Assembly (NCBI GenBank): GCA_026419785.1
Contig: JAODTK010000688.1
Coordinates: forward strand, 496,001 to 560,000
Direction of reading: 5' to 3'
DNA length: 64,000 nt
DNA from: Sclerodactyla briareus
Taxonomy: Eukaryota > Echinodermata > Holothuroidea > Dendrochirotida > Sclerodactylidae
Below are positions 36,131 to 47,649 of this stretch, piece after piece (position 1 is the first letter of the stretch; each line of letters begins with the position of its first letter). The notes under the pieces are model-generated. The model was not told the DNA's origin. It searched no databases and worked only from the letters and a program-made list of their open reading frames with translations. The position numbers and the translations under genes were made by a program.

Positions 36131-36820
36131 GGTCACATTTGCTACGGCGGCCGTGCGGTCGAATATACCCACGGCTGTCACATTTCTAAGGCCGCCGTGT
36201 TATTCCCACGGCTACCACAGTTAGCAGTCACCTTGTTATGGCTCCCGCACGGAGTTCCTGGAATTTCTGGAGACAGGAAAACTGCGGCTGCCGTAGGGTC
36301 TTCGAAGTAACGACTCGGGGTCACCGTAGGAATGCCTTACGGCAGCCGTCGATTCTGTGAAAATTCCACTGTCTAGCCCCGAGGTTTATTGTAATGGTAT
36401 ATTGCGAAGCAGAGGGATCGATCTATTCAGGAGCCAGAAAGGGTGGAGACTGGAACTTATGGTCAGTTTGCGAATTCTTCACGAGGTGCACGGAATAAGA
36501 TAATGCCTTTTCGGCCGTACCTTGACTGTGGGGGTGGGGTAATCACCGCAGACGGCAACTTGCAAATGCCTACCCCTCCCTACCCCTCCCTGCTCCAATC
36601 CCTCGTGCTGAGCGCCCAGCGAGAAGGCAGCAGGTTCCATTTAAAGGACTGGGGATGACCCAACTGAAATAGAACCCCGGTCTCCCGGGTGGTAGGCCGA
36701 CGCTCTACCAATTGTGCCAACCACTCGGCAGCTCGGTGACCCGACCGTTGCCGTATAGTTAATAGTCAGGAATTAGGGGTTCCACGGCTACCGTGGCTCC
36801 GCTGTGGGGCATATGTGACC
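36131..36820. mobile_element. TIR element with nested SINE, about 690 bp
   Basis: The left end is GGTCACATTTGC followed by TACGGCGGCCGTGC. The right end is GCATATGTGACC, so the reverse complement begins GGTCACATATGC (11 of 12 matching), followed by CCCACAGCGGAGCCACGG. Related CACGG/CCGTG palindromic words (ACGGCTGCCG, ACGGCAGCCG, CACGGCTACCGTGG) recur at 36150-36350 and 36782-36800, that is, on both sides of the tRNA-derived segment. The simplest reading is a MITE split by a later SINE insertion. The target duplication was not resolved. Confidence 0.65.
36400..36745 (-). mobile_element. tRNA-derived SINE, minus strand
   Basis: The reverse complement of about 36672-36722 reads as a tRNA-like head: GGCACAATTGGTAGAGCG (A-box region), TCGGCCTACCACCCGGGAGA and box B-like GGGGTTCTATTTC. 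The body extends to about 36400 and contains CCCTACCCCTCCC direct repeats on the + strand. The head is not a functional tRNA gene as judged by its flanks and mismatched stems. Its limits inside the surrounding TIR element are approximate. Confidence 0.6.
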
Positions 36821-37898
36821 TTCAATTAAGGGACCGTTTCTGTTCTGTTTCGTGAATATATTTTTGTTAGTACTTTTTGGAGACATACGAGCGGGTCATT
36901 TACCGTGTGTTCATTGGTAGAAAAAGCACAATGGATTGCTGGGTACGTTTCGCGACTACAATGCTGTGGTTAATAATGGTCCATAAACAATTATTCTGAT
37001 CCGTGTCATGTAGTCCGCTAGTGTACAATCCTTCTCATAGAGTTAGTTGTCCACAGCCTTGTTCAAAGGACGCGTTAGAAAGTCAAGTCAACTTTTTGTC
37101 ACTGCAATATATCTATAGAGCTACATATTGGCCAAATATTGGTCATTTTGGCCAGGAACAATCCAGTTTGGAACCAATGTGCTTTCAAGCCAACCAAAGA
37201 ACACAAACCACAGTCCTTTCTGACATGATAGAGATGGTTCATCTTCAGGTCTTCAAGCTGTGCAGGTTGCATGTTGCCCCCTATGCAGTGATAACCACTA
37301 CCGGTAGTTGGTGTTTGCATGTATAACGACCAACAAGACAAGACAAGACATTTGTTATCTACCTATTATGTATAGATGTGTCTATGAGAACGTCTCATGG
37401 AGTTGACTTTGCAGCCAATTCGACCATGCGGGTTCATGTTTAGTAGCGGGTAACGTTTTAAAACGAAACCATATCCAGTAGCTGTAACAGAACAGACAGA
37501 TACTTTCAAATGATTAAATATTTCGAGATGTATCTTTCCAAGCCTACTAACTTTAACCCCAACGTAATGAATATGCAGTCTTTACGTATACGAATAGGAG
37601 CTCCAATCAAACCGGCACCAAAACACCGTATTATGCCTACCAGAATCAATGCACTAATAGAATAATAAATTGAACCAATGACTGAGTGGACTACTGGAAC
37701 TCGGTGTTTCAACATAACATGATTGAATGCTTGGGTTCGCTGAGCAGCGAACGAAAGGATATAAAGCCTTCTGAACCCCAGACCCAACACCTTGGGTCTA
37801 CTTCTGCTCTATTCCTCTGTAATGTCACGAACGTAGTTGTTTCTGCAACCACTGTCAGTATTTAGTGAAACATGACCTATATGATCAATTCCATAAAT
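36821..37898. other. No recognisable gene
   Basis: Overlapping frames on both strands at 37003-37341 have no support. ACAAGACAAGACAAGAC occurs at about 37335-37350. Nothing else was seen. Confidence 0.4.
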
Positions 37899-37982
37899 AA
37901 AATCACTAACATTTGCTTAATTGACCACTATGGTCAATTGCTGGAATGAAAAATCACTAACATTTGCTTAATTGACCACTAT
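37899..37982. repeat. 51-bp direct duplication (1.6 units)
   Basis: AAAATCACTAACATTTGC followed by TTAATTGACCACTAT is present at 37899 and again at 37950 without mismatch. The first copy continues with GGTCAATTGCTGGAATGA. Confidence 0.95.
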
Positions 37983-37984
37983 TC

Positions 37985-40900
37985 ACATTTATACACCCCT
38001 ATACAATGGTATATCAATACGCAATTCCCGTGAATGTTCCATCACACAGTTTGGCAACCGTGACCATTTTGACATTACGGACTCCATCCATATGAGATGT
38101 ACATATGTTAGCGAGCCTACTGTGATATCCGTCGAACAGCCCGTGGATTCCTCTGTGCGTCTCGACGCCTCGTACCCACGTTATTGGTCGAAGAGTGCTC
38201 GTAACGCTTGGGGTGCTATGAGGCGCAGGTGGTTAATACTAACTCGCTACGCCGAGCTCACGGAAAATGGCTCCTTGGCAAACAATGTGTTACATGCAAA
38301 CCAAATAAATGTATAATCTCCGAATATTTTGTTTCTGTGCAAAAGACGCTTTAGCTTCGGTGCCCCCCCCCCCCTCCGGACTTGTTTTGCTTTTTACGAT
38401 CTTGCAGCAGATGTGCTTAATGGGTAGCCTTTGGTTAATCTCAACCGTTTTTGTTGTTGATACAATTACGGTTTATTCTTTGTTTCTATTAACGCATCCC
38501 GGTCAGATTCGCTCACGTAAATATGCCTGTGTTTTCAATAGTGCTAATTGGAGTATTAGAGGTATTAGCTACACACAATGTTAAAAACGAACATAATTAG
38601 GCTGACAAATATAGCCTATAACGTGAATGCTAGAAGTAATTGAATGGGAAGGCAGTTCAGCGCACATAATTGTATTGGCGTCATGTACATTTTCCATTTT
38701 CAATAGAAGTGAATTTGAAGTCGGGCTCGTACACAGTAAGAGCGAATTAAATGGTTTGATAGGTCTATGTCCAAGGGCGTTCAAATTCGTTTACCTGGTG
38801 GGTAACACGCCATACATTGACATATTCCGTTTGTTGTTGGTCGACTATGACCCCTAACCCAATCCTGACAAGGAGCTTAGGCCTAGCCTATACAAATACG
38901 AGCAAGCAGCAATCAATCATAGCAGGCATTAAAAATTTCATGCAGTTTTCACACCAGTGACTTTTACAATTGTTCGACTGGAATTCCTCGCCCTGTAATT
39001 CCCTGAAGCTACGTAGTTCTTGATAGCCATTGCATGTTAATTGACTGAGATAGTAGGAAATAGTCCAATATCTGGGTCAATCGCGAGAGCAGGCCGTTCT
39101 GCTCACGTCATCGTGCAAGATTTTGGCCGCCGGGTCGAGGAACATACCACGGTGACGTTCAGTTCACTAGTGCAGAAGGCTAATTTGCATTCTGTGGCCA
39201 ATGATTTGACCAAAGGGACTTAAAGTCGGAATCGGAGATGGCGCCAATGGAGAGAGAATGAGTCGCTCGATGGGCGAATCGTTTTGCTAAACGAGTGATC
39301 AATTTGCTCGCGGGCTAATTTACCTTGTCATGTACATGTGGACAGAGGCATTTCTGCAAATCTTGTCGTTCAAATGTTAAAACACTTCACCATGGGAAAA
39401 AATCTATTGTACTCCTCTCGACGCCAAACGTCTTCTCTTGGTAACGCGACCCAGCGCATGCCCAGTATCGCGACATGCCTAGTAAGATGACTCCCTTAAT
39501 TAAGTAACATGCAAGCATTCTAATAGCAACAATACGGAAGTCCTTGAATGAGTTCACCTTGGGTGGCACTGCCGTTGAGGGCAGTCTCGCAATGGCCTCA
39601 GTGGAAAGATAGGGCGGACCATTATTGGATTCACTCCAGGGAAACAGAGGAGAAACACCTGGATTCGTTGAAACATTGGAATAGAGAACACGTATGAACA
39701 ATCAAAAAAAGCAAACAAGACGGGAATGAAGACCTATAAACGATAGCGTGATAATCTCACCCACTATAAAGGATGAGTTTAGCCTCAAATAGTTGAAATT
39801 GGACACTGTTGGATCCAAGGAGGCTTCCATCCGTTATTAAAAGGGATACCTACCGCAAGTTTGTTCAACATTCGTATGTTCTTGTCAGATTCATGGATAA
39901 ATGACCGAGTAATGTGACGCAGATGTTTCTAAGGAGGTCTTAGTTGTCAGGCAATGCTGTGTTTTTCTCTCTCTGTAATGGTCATACGTCGAATATGTCG
40001 AACGTCATCATACATACCAGTTGCTGCCGTTCATGCTACTTCCACATAATATAAGTTTTAACGCTTGCCTGTAAACAGTGGTACGTTGGCAATGTCGACA
40101 CACCGTATTATCTTCTGGTCCTATAATAAAGTCTCATTTCCCGTAATAATAATCATTTAGCCTAACTTCTGTGCCGTGGCTGCCAACTGGTATAGAATCC
40201 CTACACACTTCACTTCAGGCGCCAGTTCATCTCCGGCCGCTGGGAACGCCTAATGAAGTAAATAAACGTCGCGTTGGTGATATTGTCAACTGAATTTCAC
40301 ATGTTGTCCGGCATGGGAAATGTTCGGCACCTTGCCCATATATCCCTGACGGGAAGTTTCGATTATTTTATCTGTTTCTGCAGGCAAATTCTTTCTAACA
40401 GACAGTTCTCTTCGTTACTTAGCTCCACCAGATGTCCATAGAAGTCATTGCTTCTTGGAATAGTATGTATACAACGAACCGACAATATCCTACAATGATC
40501 CAATCCTATATTATTCTGACTGTTTTGTAACTGTCGCCGTTCCGGTCGGCTATGGCTATGGGCCTGTTTATGAAAGAAATCTGCTTTATTACTATTTAAA
40601 ATCATGAATCAATGACACTCCTTCAATTATATTAGATTACGTTTGGGTTGTGACTCGCTAGGCATCCGGAAAAATATGTCATCTTTTGAGATCTAAGACA
40701 GCCATCGATACATCCTGATGCCAGAATCGCCTCTCAGTCCTCCATTGTCAATCAATGCCCTGGGCGAGATTATAGCAATCTCCTTACATGCGGCACGATG
40801 GGTTGTTTCAGAAATATGCAACATAACGTTTGACCACTACCAATAACAACATAAGTAAGCTCCCTGTCTCTCGCTCAGATTATTTTGTCTGAAGACTAAT

Positions 40901-41305
40901 GGTAGATCGAGTGAGATTAAAGATAATGCGACTCCGAAACAAAGTAAATATATAGTAGACTGAATATGCAAGCGACAGATTGTTTTTTTTTTTATGTCGA
41001 TTCAAGCGGTTAATGCGTTCCCGGAGACGAAGAGGAGGATTCGTACGTAACGTTCATAGATATTGATAAAGATGCCTACTCATTATACTCTAACCAGCAA
41101 ATGCGATAAACTACCGGGTTGTCGTACTGGCTATGAATTGCAAAACATCTTACGAGGAGAGAAAATCTCTTGAGAGAACCACCAAATTATTTATTGGATT
41201 GATGACTGAGTAAACTCACTTTTGTCAGGCGACTGCTCCTAAAAGCTAGTACGAGGATGGAATTTAAAATACTTTTGAGAATGGATGTCCGGGCATTTTG
41301 GTAAT
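37985..41305. other. No supported gene
   Basis: A C12 run lies at about 38363-38374. A minus-strand 104-codon frame at 39387-39701 has protein-like composition (motifs PPYLSTEAIARLPS and VPPKVNSFKDF) but no recognised domain or convincing splice pair. The remainder is featureless. Confidence 0.35.
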
Positions 41306-41311
41306 ACTAGT

Positions 41312-41460
41312 CACTGTGTGGTAATCACAGATGGAAGAGCACCGGCCACTCACCCGGGGGATCATGGTTCGAATTCTAATGAGGTCTCATGGCCATAGGG
41401 TACCCACCAGGTTGTAAATATAAGCTGTCACAGATAAGAAGAAGAAGATTAAATAATAGT
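41312..41460 (+). mobile_element. tRNA-derived SINE, plus strand
   Basis: A tRNA-like head is visible: TGGTAATCACAGATGGAAGAG (A-box region), CACCGGCCACTCACCCGGGG (anticodon-arm region) and box B ATGGTTCGAATTC at 41365-41377. It is followed by a short unrelated body (GGGTACCCACCAGG, GTAAATATAAGCTGTCAC) and an AGAAGAAGAAGATTAA tail. A target duplication was not identified. Mismatches in the head argue against a functional tRNA gene. Confidence 0.6.
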
Positions 41461-41464
41461 TATA

Positions 41465-42420
41465 GCAATATAGGTGGGTTGCAACGAGTCCCCTGTTTTT
41501 TTATATTTCCACTACTCAGGAATGCCGCGCAGATACTCAACAGAGAAAATGGTCACAAAAAGTCAGTACGTATTCCACGTCTGACTGATTTCTCAATTTA
41601 TCATTTCAGCATGGTAATGTGGAAGGGCGCCAACATTTTTTTCCAATGTAAGCCGACCTGTCAACACCCTGTACCACCCGTTCGCTTTAGTAATAGCTAA
41701 CAGATAGCATGGCAGTTTGTCACATTCTGATCGATACTCAGACACCCTTAGTTTATGTATACCGCCCCGCACTCCTGCATGCGCATTGTCAAACCACTGA
41801 TGGTCATGCCTAGGTTGCAGTCCCAATGTATAGGCTATAGTGATTAGTGACGTTATCGAAAGTAATGACCCAAGAAACTAAGCACAACCATCCTGAAATT
41901 GATCACTGGAAGGGTCCCATACATATCTGTCAAATTGGACACGCTTTTTGTAGTTTTGTCCCCAAAGCACCACAGGTGCCTCTATACACGTGATGGTCAT
42001 TTTGACAAATCTTCAACAAGCTCCACTATAAAACGCCGGAGTAGCAACTTGTGGTCTGACAGACAGCTATTCTAGAATATACACCCATGAATTGTAATGG
42101 AATTGAACAACTTTTTGAGATCCGGGCTAAAACAACACAATGCCCGCGTTTTCCAGGAAGGGTGGTCCATTCCCTCTCCCCAAATCAAATTGAGTTTCGC
42201 TGTCGTTCACGCGTCTTATTCGTAGGATTTATCTCTAACAAAGGAAAATACCATGCAATTTATACAACTTTTGTCACTCTACCCCACGGAAATAACAGAC
42301 TTTTTTTTTTAGTTTTTGGGAGTATGCACTGCATATATGTCCTAATTAACGTGCATCTTAAAATCAACTTCATTCATCAGTTCATGGGGTCTGGTTTGAT
42401 AAGATCTAGCAAGTGCTTAT
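41465..42420. other. No recognisable gene
   Basis: No supported feature. A T10 run lies at 42301-42310. Confidence 0.4.
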
Positions 42421-42427
42421 TTCCATA

Positions 42428-45370
42428 AACGACTGCTGGGGAATACCTACGCACGCTGAAGGTAATGACGTCAATTGTATTGATACCGATCGCCTTGTTA
42501 GTAGCGTAGAAACACAACTCCCAATACTAGTACAAGGGGGCAGTCGGTTCACGTAATTCTGCTGACGCGCAGTCCCCTGCACGAGGGAGAAACTATTGCC
42601 TGGCAACAGTGTAACGATTGCCGCCCGTGGTCACGTGGAGGTCGTCTCGTTACGATGTCCTCTCACGACTGTATGATTAATTATTCATATCCACCTGATA
42701 CAGGCATGGCACTATAGTGTGTCTGACTCCTGAGGTTAGAAACTTTATCCTACACTATATCTACTTGGAGTATGAGAAAATGTTTGATCTCTGGCGACTG
42801 ATTTCAAGAGAGATGAGTAGTGAGATGTGAGTATTTTTTGAGTAGTTTTAAACTACCAATAAATCTACTGTTGATATCCCAATGAACATACATGCATCCC
42901 AGAACCAAAAACTGTGCCATTCGTGGTAACGAGCAAAATAACTAGATATAGCAGTTTTTAACCTAAACGTATTGATAATAGGGCCTACGTACCTCCGCAC
43001 GTTGAACGTATTGCGTCAATTGTAGTTCTTTTTTTTTTTTTTTACTATACCCCACAGTCAGTGCGGGAGCTAGGCCAGAAAACGGTGAAAATTGAAATTC
43101 ACCCGAATGAGTTAAAGCCTATGGTTATTTAGTCTGCTAACGTCCATTGTGCGAACAGCTGCAGTACAGTCGTTTCAACAACCCTGTCGGATCTCCACCA
43201 ACAGTGTTACGCTATGAAGTTTCGATTATTCGCTAACCTATTCAGAATAACTGGGATTTTGCTACATTTGGATTCATAATAAATACCCACCTTAGGTTGC
43301 GAAAATACGAATTGAGCTCACGTAGGCCTGCGAGACTTCCGCGTAATATCGCTTGGCTAACACCAATTCCACGGAGTGGGAAACCTCTCAAACAACGGGC
43401 TCCCACCGGGACTGAAACTTAACACTCAATAGCAAATGCACACAAGACTGCAGTGTTTATCACAACGTGATTGCACACAGGCTACGTGAGCAGTTCAAAT
43501 TACCCGCGGCAAACCGCTGGCAGTAGTGAAGGCTACCAAGGTCACACGCTGTATCGGGTCGCGAGTTTTACACGACTGGCCGGGAATCTGCTTCGGACGG
43601 GGAACCATTTGAAATTGCCAAAAATCTCGTAAACGAATCGGTGAACTGTTTAAAAGCGCCGGCAAATTGTAGATTGGAATTTTGTCGGCCAAATACTCGG
43701 TTCTTGTTTGGGGCCGCAGGCTGTATAGAATTCCTGAGCGATTTCAAAGAATTGTTGTAATGTTCCTCCTTGTTCGAAATGAGGATGGCGACCTCATGAA
43801 TAATAATATTCACTACTTCGGGGGAAAATGGGCTTTCAACCGTTTCTGGCCTAGCTCCCGCACTGACAGTAGTACGAGACGACAGGTGGTTTACGTAATT
43901 ATGCTTACGCACAGCCCTCTTTTCGCGAGAGATATTCGCCCGGCAAACAGTGTGAATGATTGCTACCGTGGTACAGTCGAGTCATCCGGTACGGAGTCCT
44001 CTCACGACTATGGTGAACGAGTTCATATCTTCCTGATCTGGAGGATACCTGCGTGGCACCATAGTGCATCTGACTCAATAAGGTTAGATATTGTAATCCT
44101 ACACAATCTATGGAGTACCAAAAAAACAAAAATCGAGGTATTCGCGTATTACCACCTCCCTGTCTCTAGACGTTTCTCTGAAGAGAGTGAGTTGTGTGAG
44201 ATGTAAGTGTAATGACCCGCTGTATCACACCACTGCGCATAATCTCCGAAGGGGGGGGGGGGATCGCCTTCTCGTTTGCTAGCTTTGTAATAAGTGCTGT
44301 GGTAAAAAGGTTGTCCACTGATTAACACGGCTAGCACTCTTAGTGTAATAACTTCTTTATCACAGGCCCAATATCAATAACACCATTAGCAAAGCCTCCG
44401 AAGTGGAATGAATAGTTAGTGGTGTCGCATAAAAACCCTGGAAAACTGCGAGAAGAATATCGAATTCGTAATTTGAAGCTAACAACTATTCTACCGTCAA
44501 GTCCTAAAAAACATGAATGCATCCCCACAACCAAAACATGAGGGACGAGCAGATAGATGTAGTAAATGTTGCGACTCAAAACGATTGCCGGGGAATACGC
44601 CCGCACGCTGTTATTGCGTCAGTTGTATTCCGATCGCGATCGCCCTGTTAGCAGCGCAGAAACACAACGCCCATTCTTGTACAAGAAGGCGGGTGGTTTA
44701 CGTAATTCTGCATACGCGAGAGATATTATTGCTTTTGGACCGTAATGATTGCCGCGTGGTTCGTGGGGGTTGCCAACGTCCGCTCACGACTATTTGGTGA
44801 AATACTCATATCTAGGGGATACTGGCACGACACTAAACACTTATTTGAAGTATGAATCTCACATTTCGCGTTCCTAGCGTCAGATTTGAAGAGAGTGGGT
44901 TATGACTGCCATGACTCGCTGCATCACACCACCGCACAAAACCTCCAAACAGGCGCGTGCTGAGAAATTTGTCTTGGGGGGGGGGGGGGGTTGAGGCGGA
45001 ATAAAGGGAAGTGCGCCCTCATAAATGACCTCACCCCCCCCCCCTCCCATGGTAAATAAGGTACAAAATTTTTATTGGGGGGATGGTCCCTAGACACGCG
45101 CTGCTGCAACCTTTGCTAAATAACAGCTGCAAAACCTCCCCGGACTGCAGAACTCAATTTTTGTGTTAAAATTTTATCGATCACTGGGTCACGGGGGTGG
45201 GTTCTCCCCCCCCCCCACCCAACGGGCGTGCGCCACTGCCTCCAAAGGGTCACCTTCTCATTTCTTAGCTTGTACATTAGTAGTGTGGTAGTATAGGTTG
45301 TCCGGCTTGAACCGGCTTGAACTTGCAACTATAGCACTCTAAATGTGAAACCTTCCTTATCATTACACAT
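42428..45370. repeat. Three diverged tandem copies of one unit
   Basis: Copy A is 42428-42840, copy B 42880-44370 and copy C 44510-45370. Shared ordered words include CGGGGAATAC..CGCACG, TATTGCGTCAGTTGTA, CGATCGCC.TGTTAGTAGCG, AGAAACACAAC, GGTTTACGTAATT, TCCTCTCACGACTAT, GGCACCATAGTG, GAAGAGAGTGAGTT and GCATCACACCACCGCA. Copy B carries about 790 bp of extra sequence between 43028 (after a T run) and about 43870. Copy C carries a MITE (44950-45238). The unit has no recognised coding content; the 174-codon frame at 43682-44206 straddles the insertion boundary and is probably spurious. Confidence 0.85.
44950..45238. mobile_element. hAT-like MITE, copy 2, with perfect 8-bp TSD
   Basis: It begins CAGGCGCGTGCTGAG and ends GGGCGTGCGCCACTG. 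It is flanked on both sides by CCTCCAAA (44942-44949 and 45239-45246). The interior matches copies 1 and 3 (AAGTGCGCCCTCATAAATG, GCTGCTGCAACCTTTGCTAA, ACAGCTGCAAAACCTC). It sits inside copy C of the local triplication; copy B lacks it at the equivalent position (about 44240-44250), providing an unoccupied paralogous site. Confidence 0.9.
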
Positions 45371-45379
45371 ATATAATGG

Positions 45380-47600
45380 GCCATGGGCAACTCTGAAAAT
45401 CACCTTCAGACCTCGCGATCTCTGACTTATATATGGAGTGGGATAGCGCATGAGAACTCTAGCCATTGCAAAAGAACAACAAGTTCAGTAATTCGAAACT
45501 GCGGTTCATTTATGCACTCGGCACCGTTTTTAGGAGGAGTAATTTAAAGGCCTATAAACAAAATGTGCATTTGCGGTTGAGAAACATTTGAAACAATCAC
45601 CAGAGCCTGAGAAATAATATTGCGGGGAGTCTCAGAAGTTTAATAGTCGTTTCGCGTGACGAGAAACAGACACGTGATGAAGGATGAATGATAGTCTGTA
45701 CCCAGAACCATATCTCAAACAAGAAACAAAACACAACATAGTGGTCTCCCACTAACGTGTTATACTGTTATAGGCTCATAACTCCGGTAAGGATTTAGTG
45801 CTACATAGAGGGCAAGTGCGCAAATGAATAATTGTTTCGAATCCATGCATGCTTGCTAATTAGGGGCGCATCGTTTTGTTCGGGTCTATAGGACAATATT
45901 TTAAACGACGCTTTTGCAAATCTGCTATTCAGCCGTATTACAGTAGACGCAGTAGACTGAAATGCGAACTAAGAATAAATACGTGTGCCTCAAAATCTTA
46001 CGATTATATAATATAAATGATTATATTCGCCCAATGTTGTTTGACCGAAGGTGCCGGTGTATTCATAACACATTTTTTACCCAGTTGCTCCAGTATAGAT
46101 AGCGCGATCGTTAATGTCAAGATGTGTCTGCAGACGAATGTAACGTATAGGACAGATCGCCTTGGGTCCTCACAGGTTGTATAGTAGCCAGTTCGGTTAA
46201 TCGGTGTGTCATCATTCAATAACCTTTCAGATGTGGATAATTTAATTTGAAGTACGAGGTCCATGTAAGCAAGACTTATATATTGCTACTTCCCGTTCAT
46301 TTCAATGATAATATCAAACCAATAGATTGAATTCTAGCCGATACGTGAGTGAATACCATGACACAATCTATGCGCAGTATCCCTTGTGACACGTCACTGC
46401 TGGACCACAGATGATCTTGTAATATTGGTGGTCAATTTGCAACTCATCTACTTCTTGAAACTCTAGTTTCTAACCTATGGTTTTAAAGGATGAGAAATGA
46501 ATTTACGAAAAAATTATTCACAAGTTATTAAAGAAGATTAGTGATTATTCTTTGCGAATTACACTTTCAGATCGTTTGTATAAAGGGGTGAAGCTGGTGT
46601 TGTAAACCTTGGAAACACTTTCCCACCGTCTCCCTCGCAACGTCCTCAGTTCAATCGAGCAAATATAAATAAGTCAACGAGGCCTAAGGCACCATGCTGA
46701 GATCTCCAAATTTATCATGTCAGTCTCGGTTTATTATGGTGAAAAGGACTATGTGACATCCAAACAGGCACTGTTTAACCTCTAATGGCCACCTGGTTAC
46801 GTGGAAATTTCGCTTGTGCCATGACATTCACGGTACTGTAATGCATCCAAAATAACCAATATGTCAAATTTAGCGTATTATATGGCAACCCAGCCTAACA
46901 ATGTTCGGGTCAAGCAAATTGCATCGTCTGCTTTCAAGGTAACATACGAAAGAAACCAGCCGAGACGTGTAGAGTGACGAAACTGACAACAAAGAGATAT
47001 GACTGTTTAGGTTTACCAGGATGGCATATTTACAGAGATGATACACTCTCCATAAGTGTAAAGCATGTATTTCGTCGTCTTTGTGTCTGAAACGACAATA
47101 CAGCAATAGAGGCGACGGATACGACAATACGTATAGGCATTTGTATGAAGTCCGCATATATCTTTTTCGACCTCGGTATTTTTATGGTTTCAATTCACCT
47201 CTAGGAATAATTATTACCCGCATAGCACATGCAGTAATGAATAAAAGGAATATCGAGGAATCGCATGCATTTGGAATGACAGAGGGGGAAGAAAGTGGCC
47301 TAATAGTCCACCTTCGTTCAGAACTTCACTAGATTATCCAACTCCGTAAAAGGAAATTCCATTATTCCATCAACAGACTAACGGCTTTATTCGCGGCATA
47401 TCAATCTAGCAAAATCAGTCCCCCAACACCCCCACTCCTAAAACAAATCCAGCGACACCAAGAATAGCGTAAATTGCGCAAATTTGTCAATTAATAGTAG
47501 TACAAAATGTAGTAGTTCGGTGTCAATCCCCCGAGAGGTGAACGCGTGATGCATGGCCTAGGCCTATCAACAAATCTACGGTTGCACTCTATGAACGAAG
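45380..47600. other. No recognisable gene
   Basis: No feature was supported; scattered short frames only. Confidence 0.4.
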
Positions 47601-47606
47601 AGGACG

Positions 47607-47644
47607 ACGAACGAACGAACGAACGAACGAACGAACGAACGAAC
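47607..47644. repeat. GAAC tetranucleotide microsatellite
   Basis: About nine perfect GAAC units, preceded by GAGGACGAC. Confidence 0.95.
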
Positions 47645-47649
47645 ATGCG

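Noticed and set aside
36672..36724. Functional tRNA gene
   Set aside because: Box A- and B-like words exist, but the flanks and stems are mismatched and it is embedded in a larger repetitive body; better explained as a SINE head.
41320..41385. Functional tRNA gene
   Set aside because: A good box B is present, but the cloverleaf is imperfect and a SINE body with A/G-rich tail follows.
43682..44206. 174-codon frame
   Set aside because: It crosses the boundary between the copy-B-specific insertion and the triplicated unit, and the equivalent frame is broken in copies A and C.
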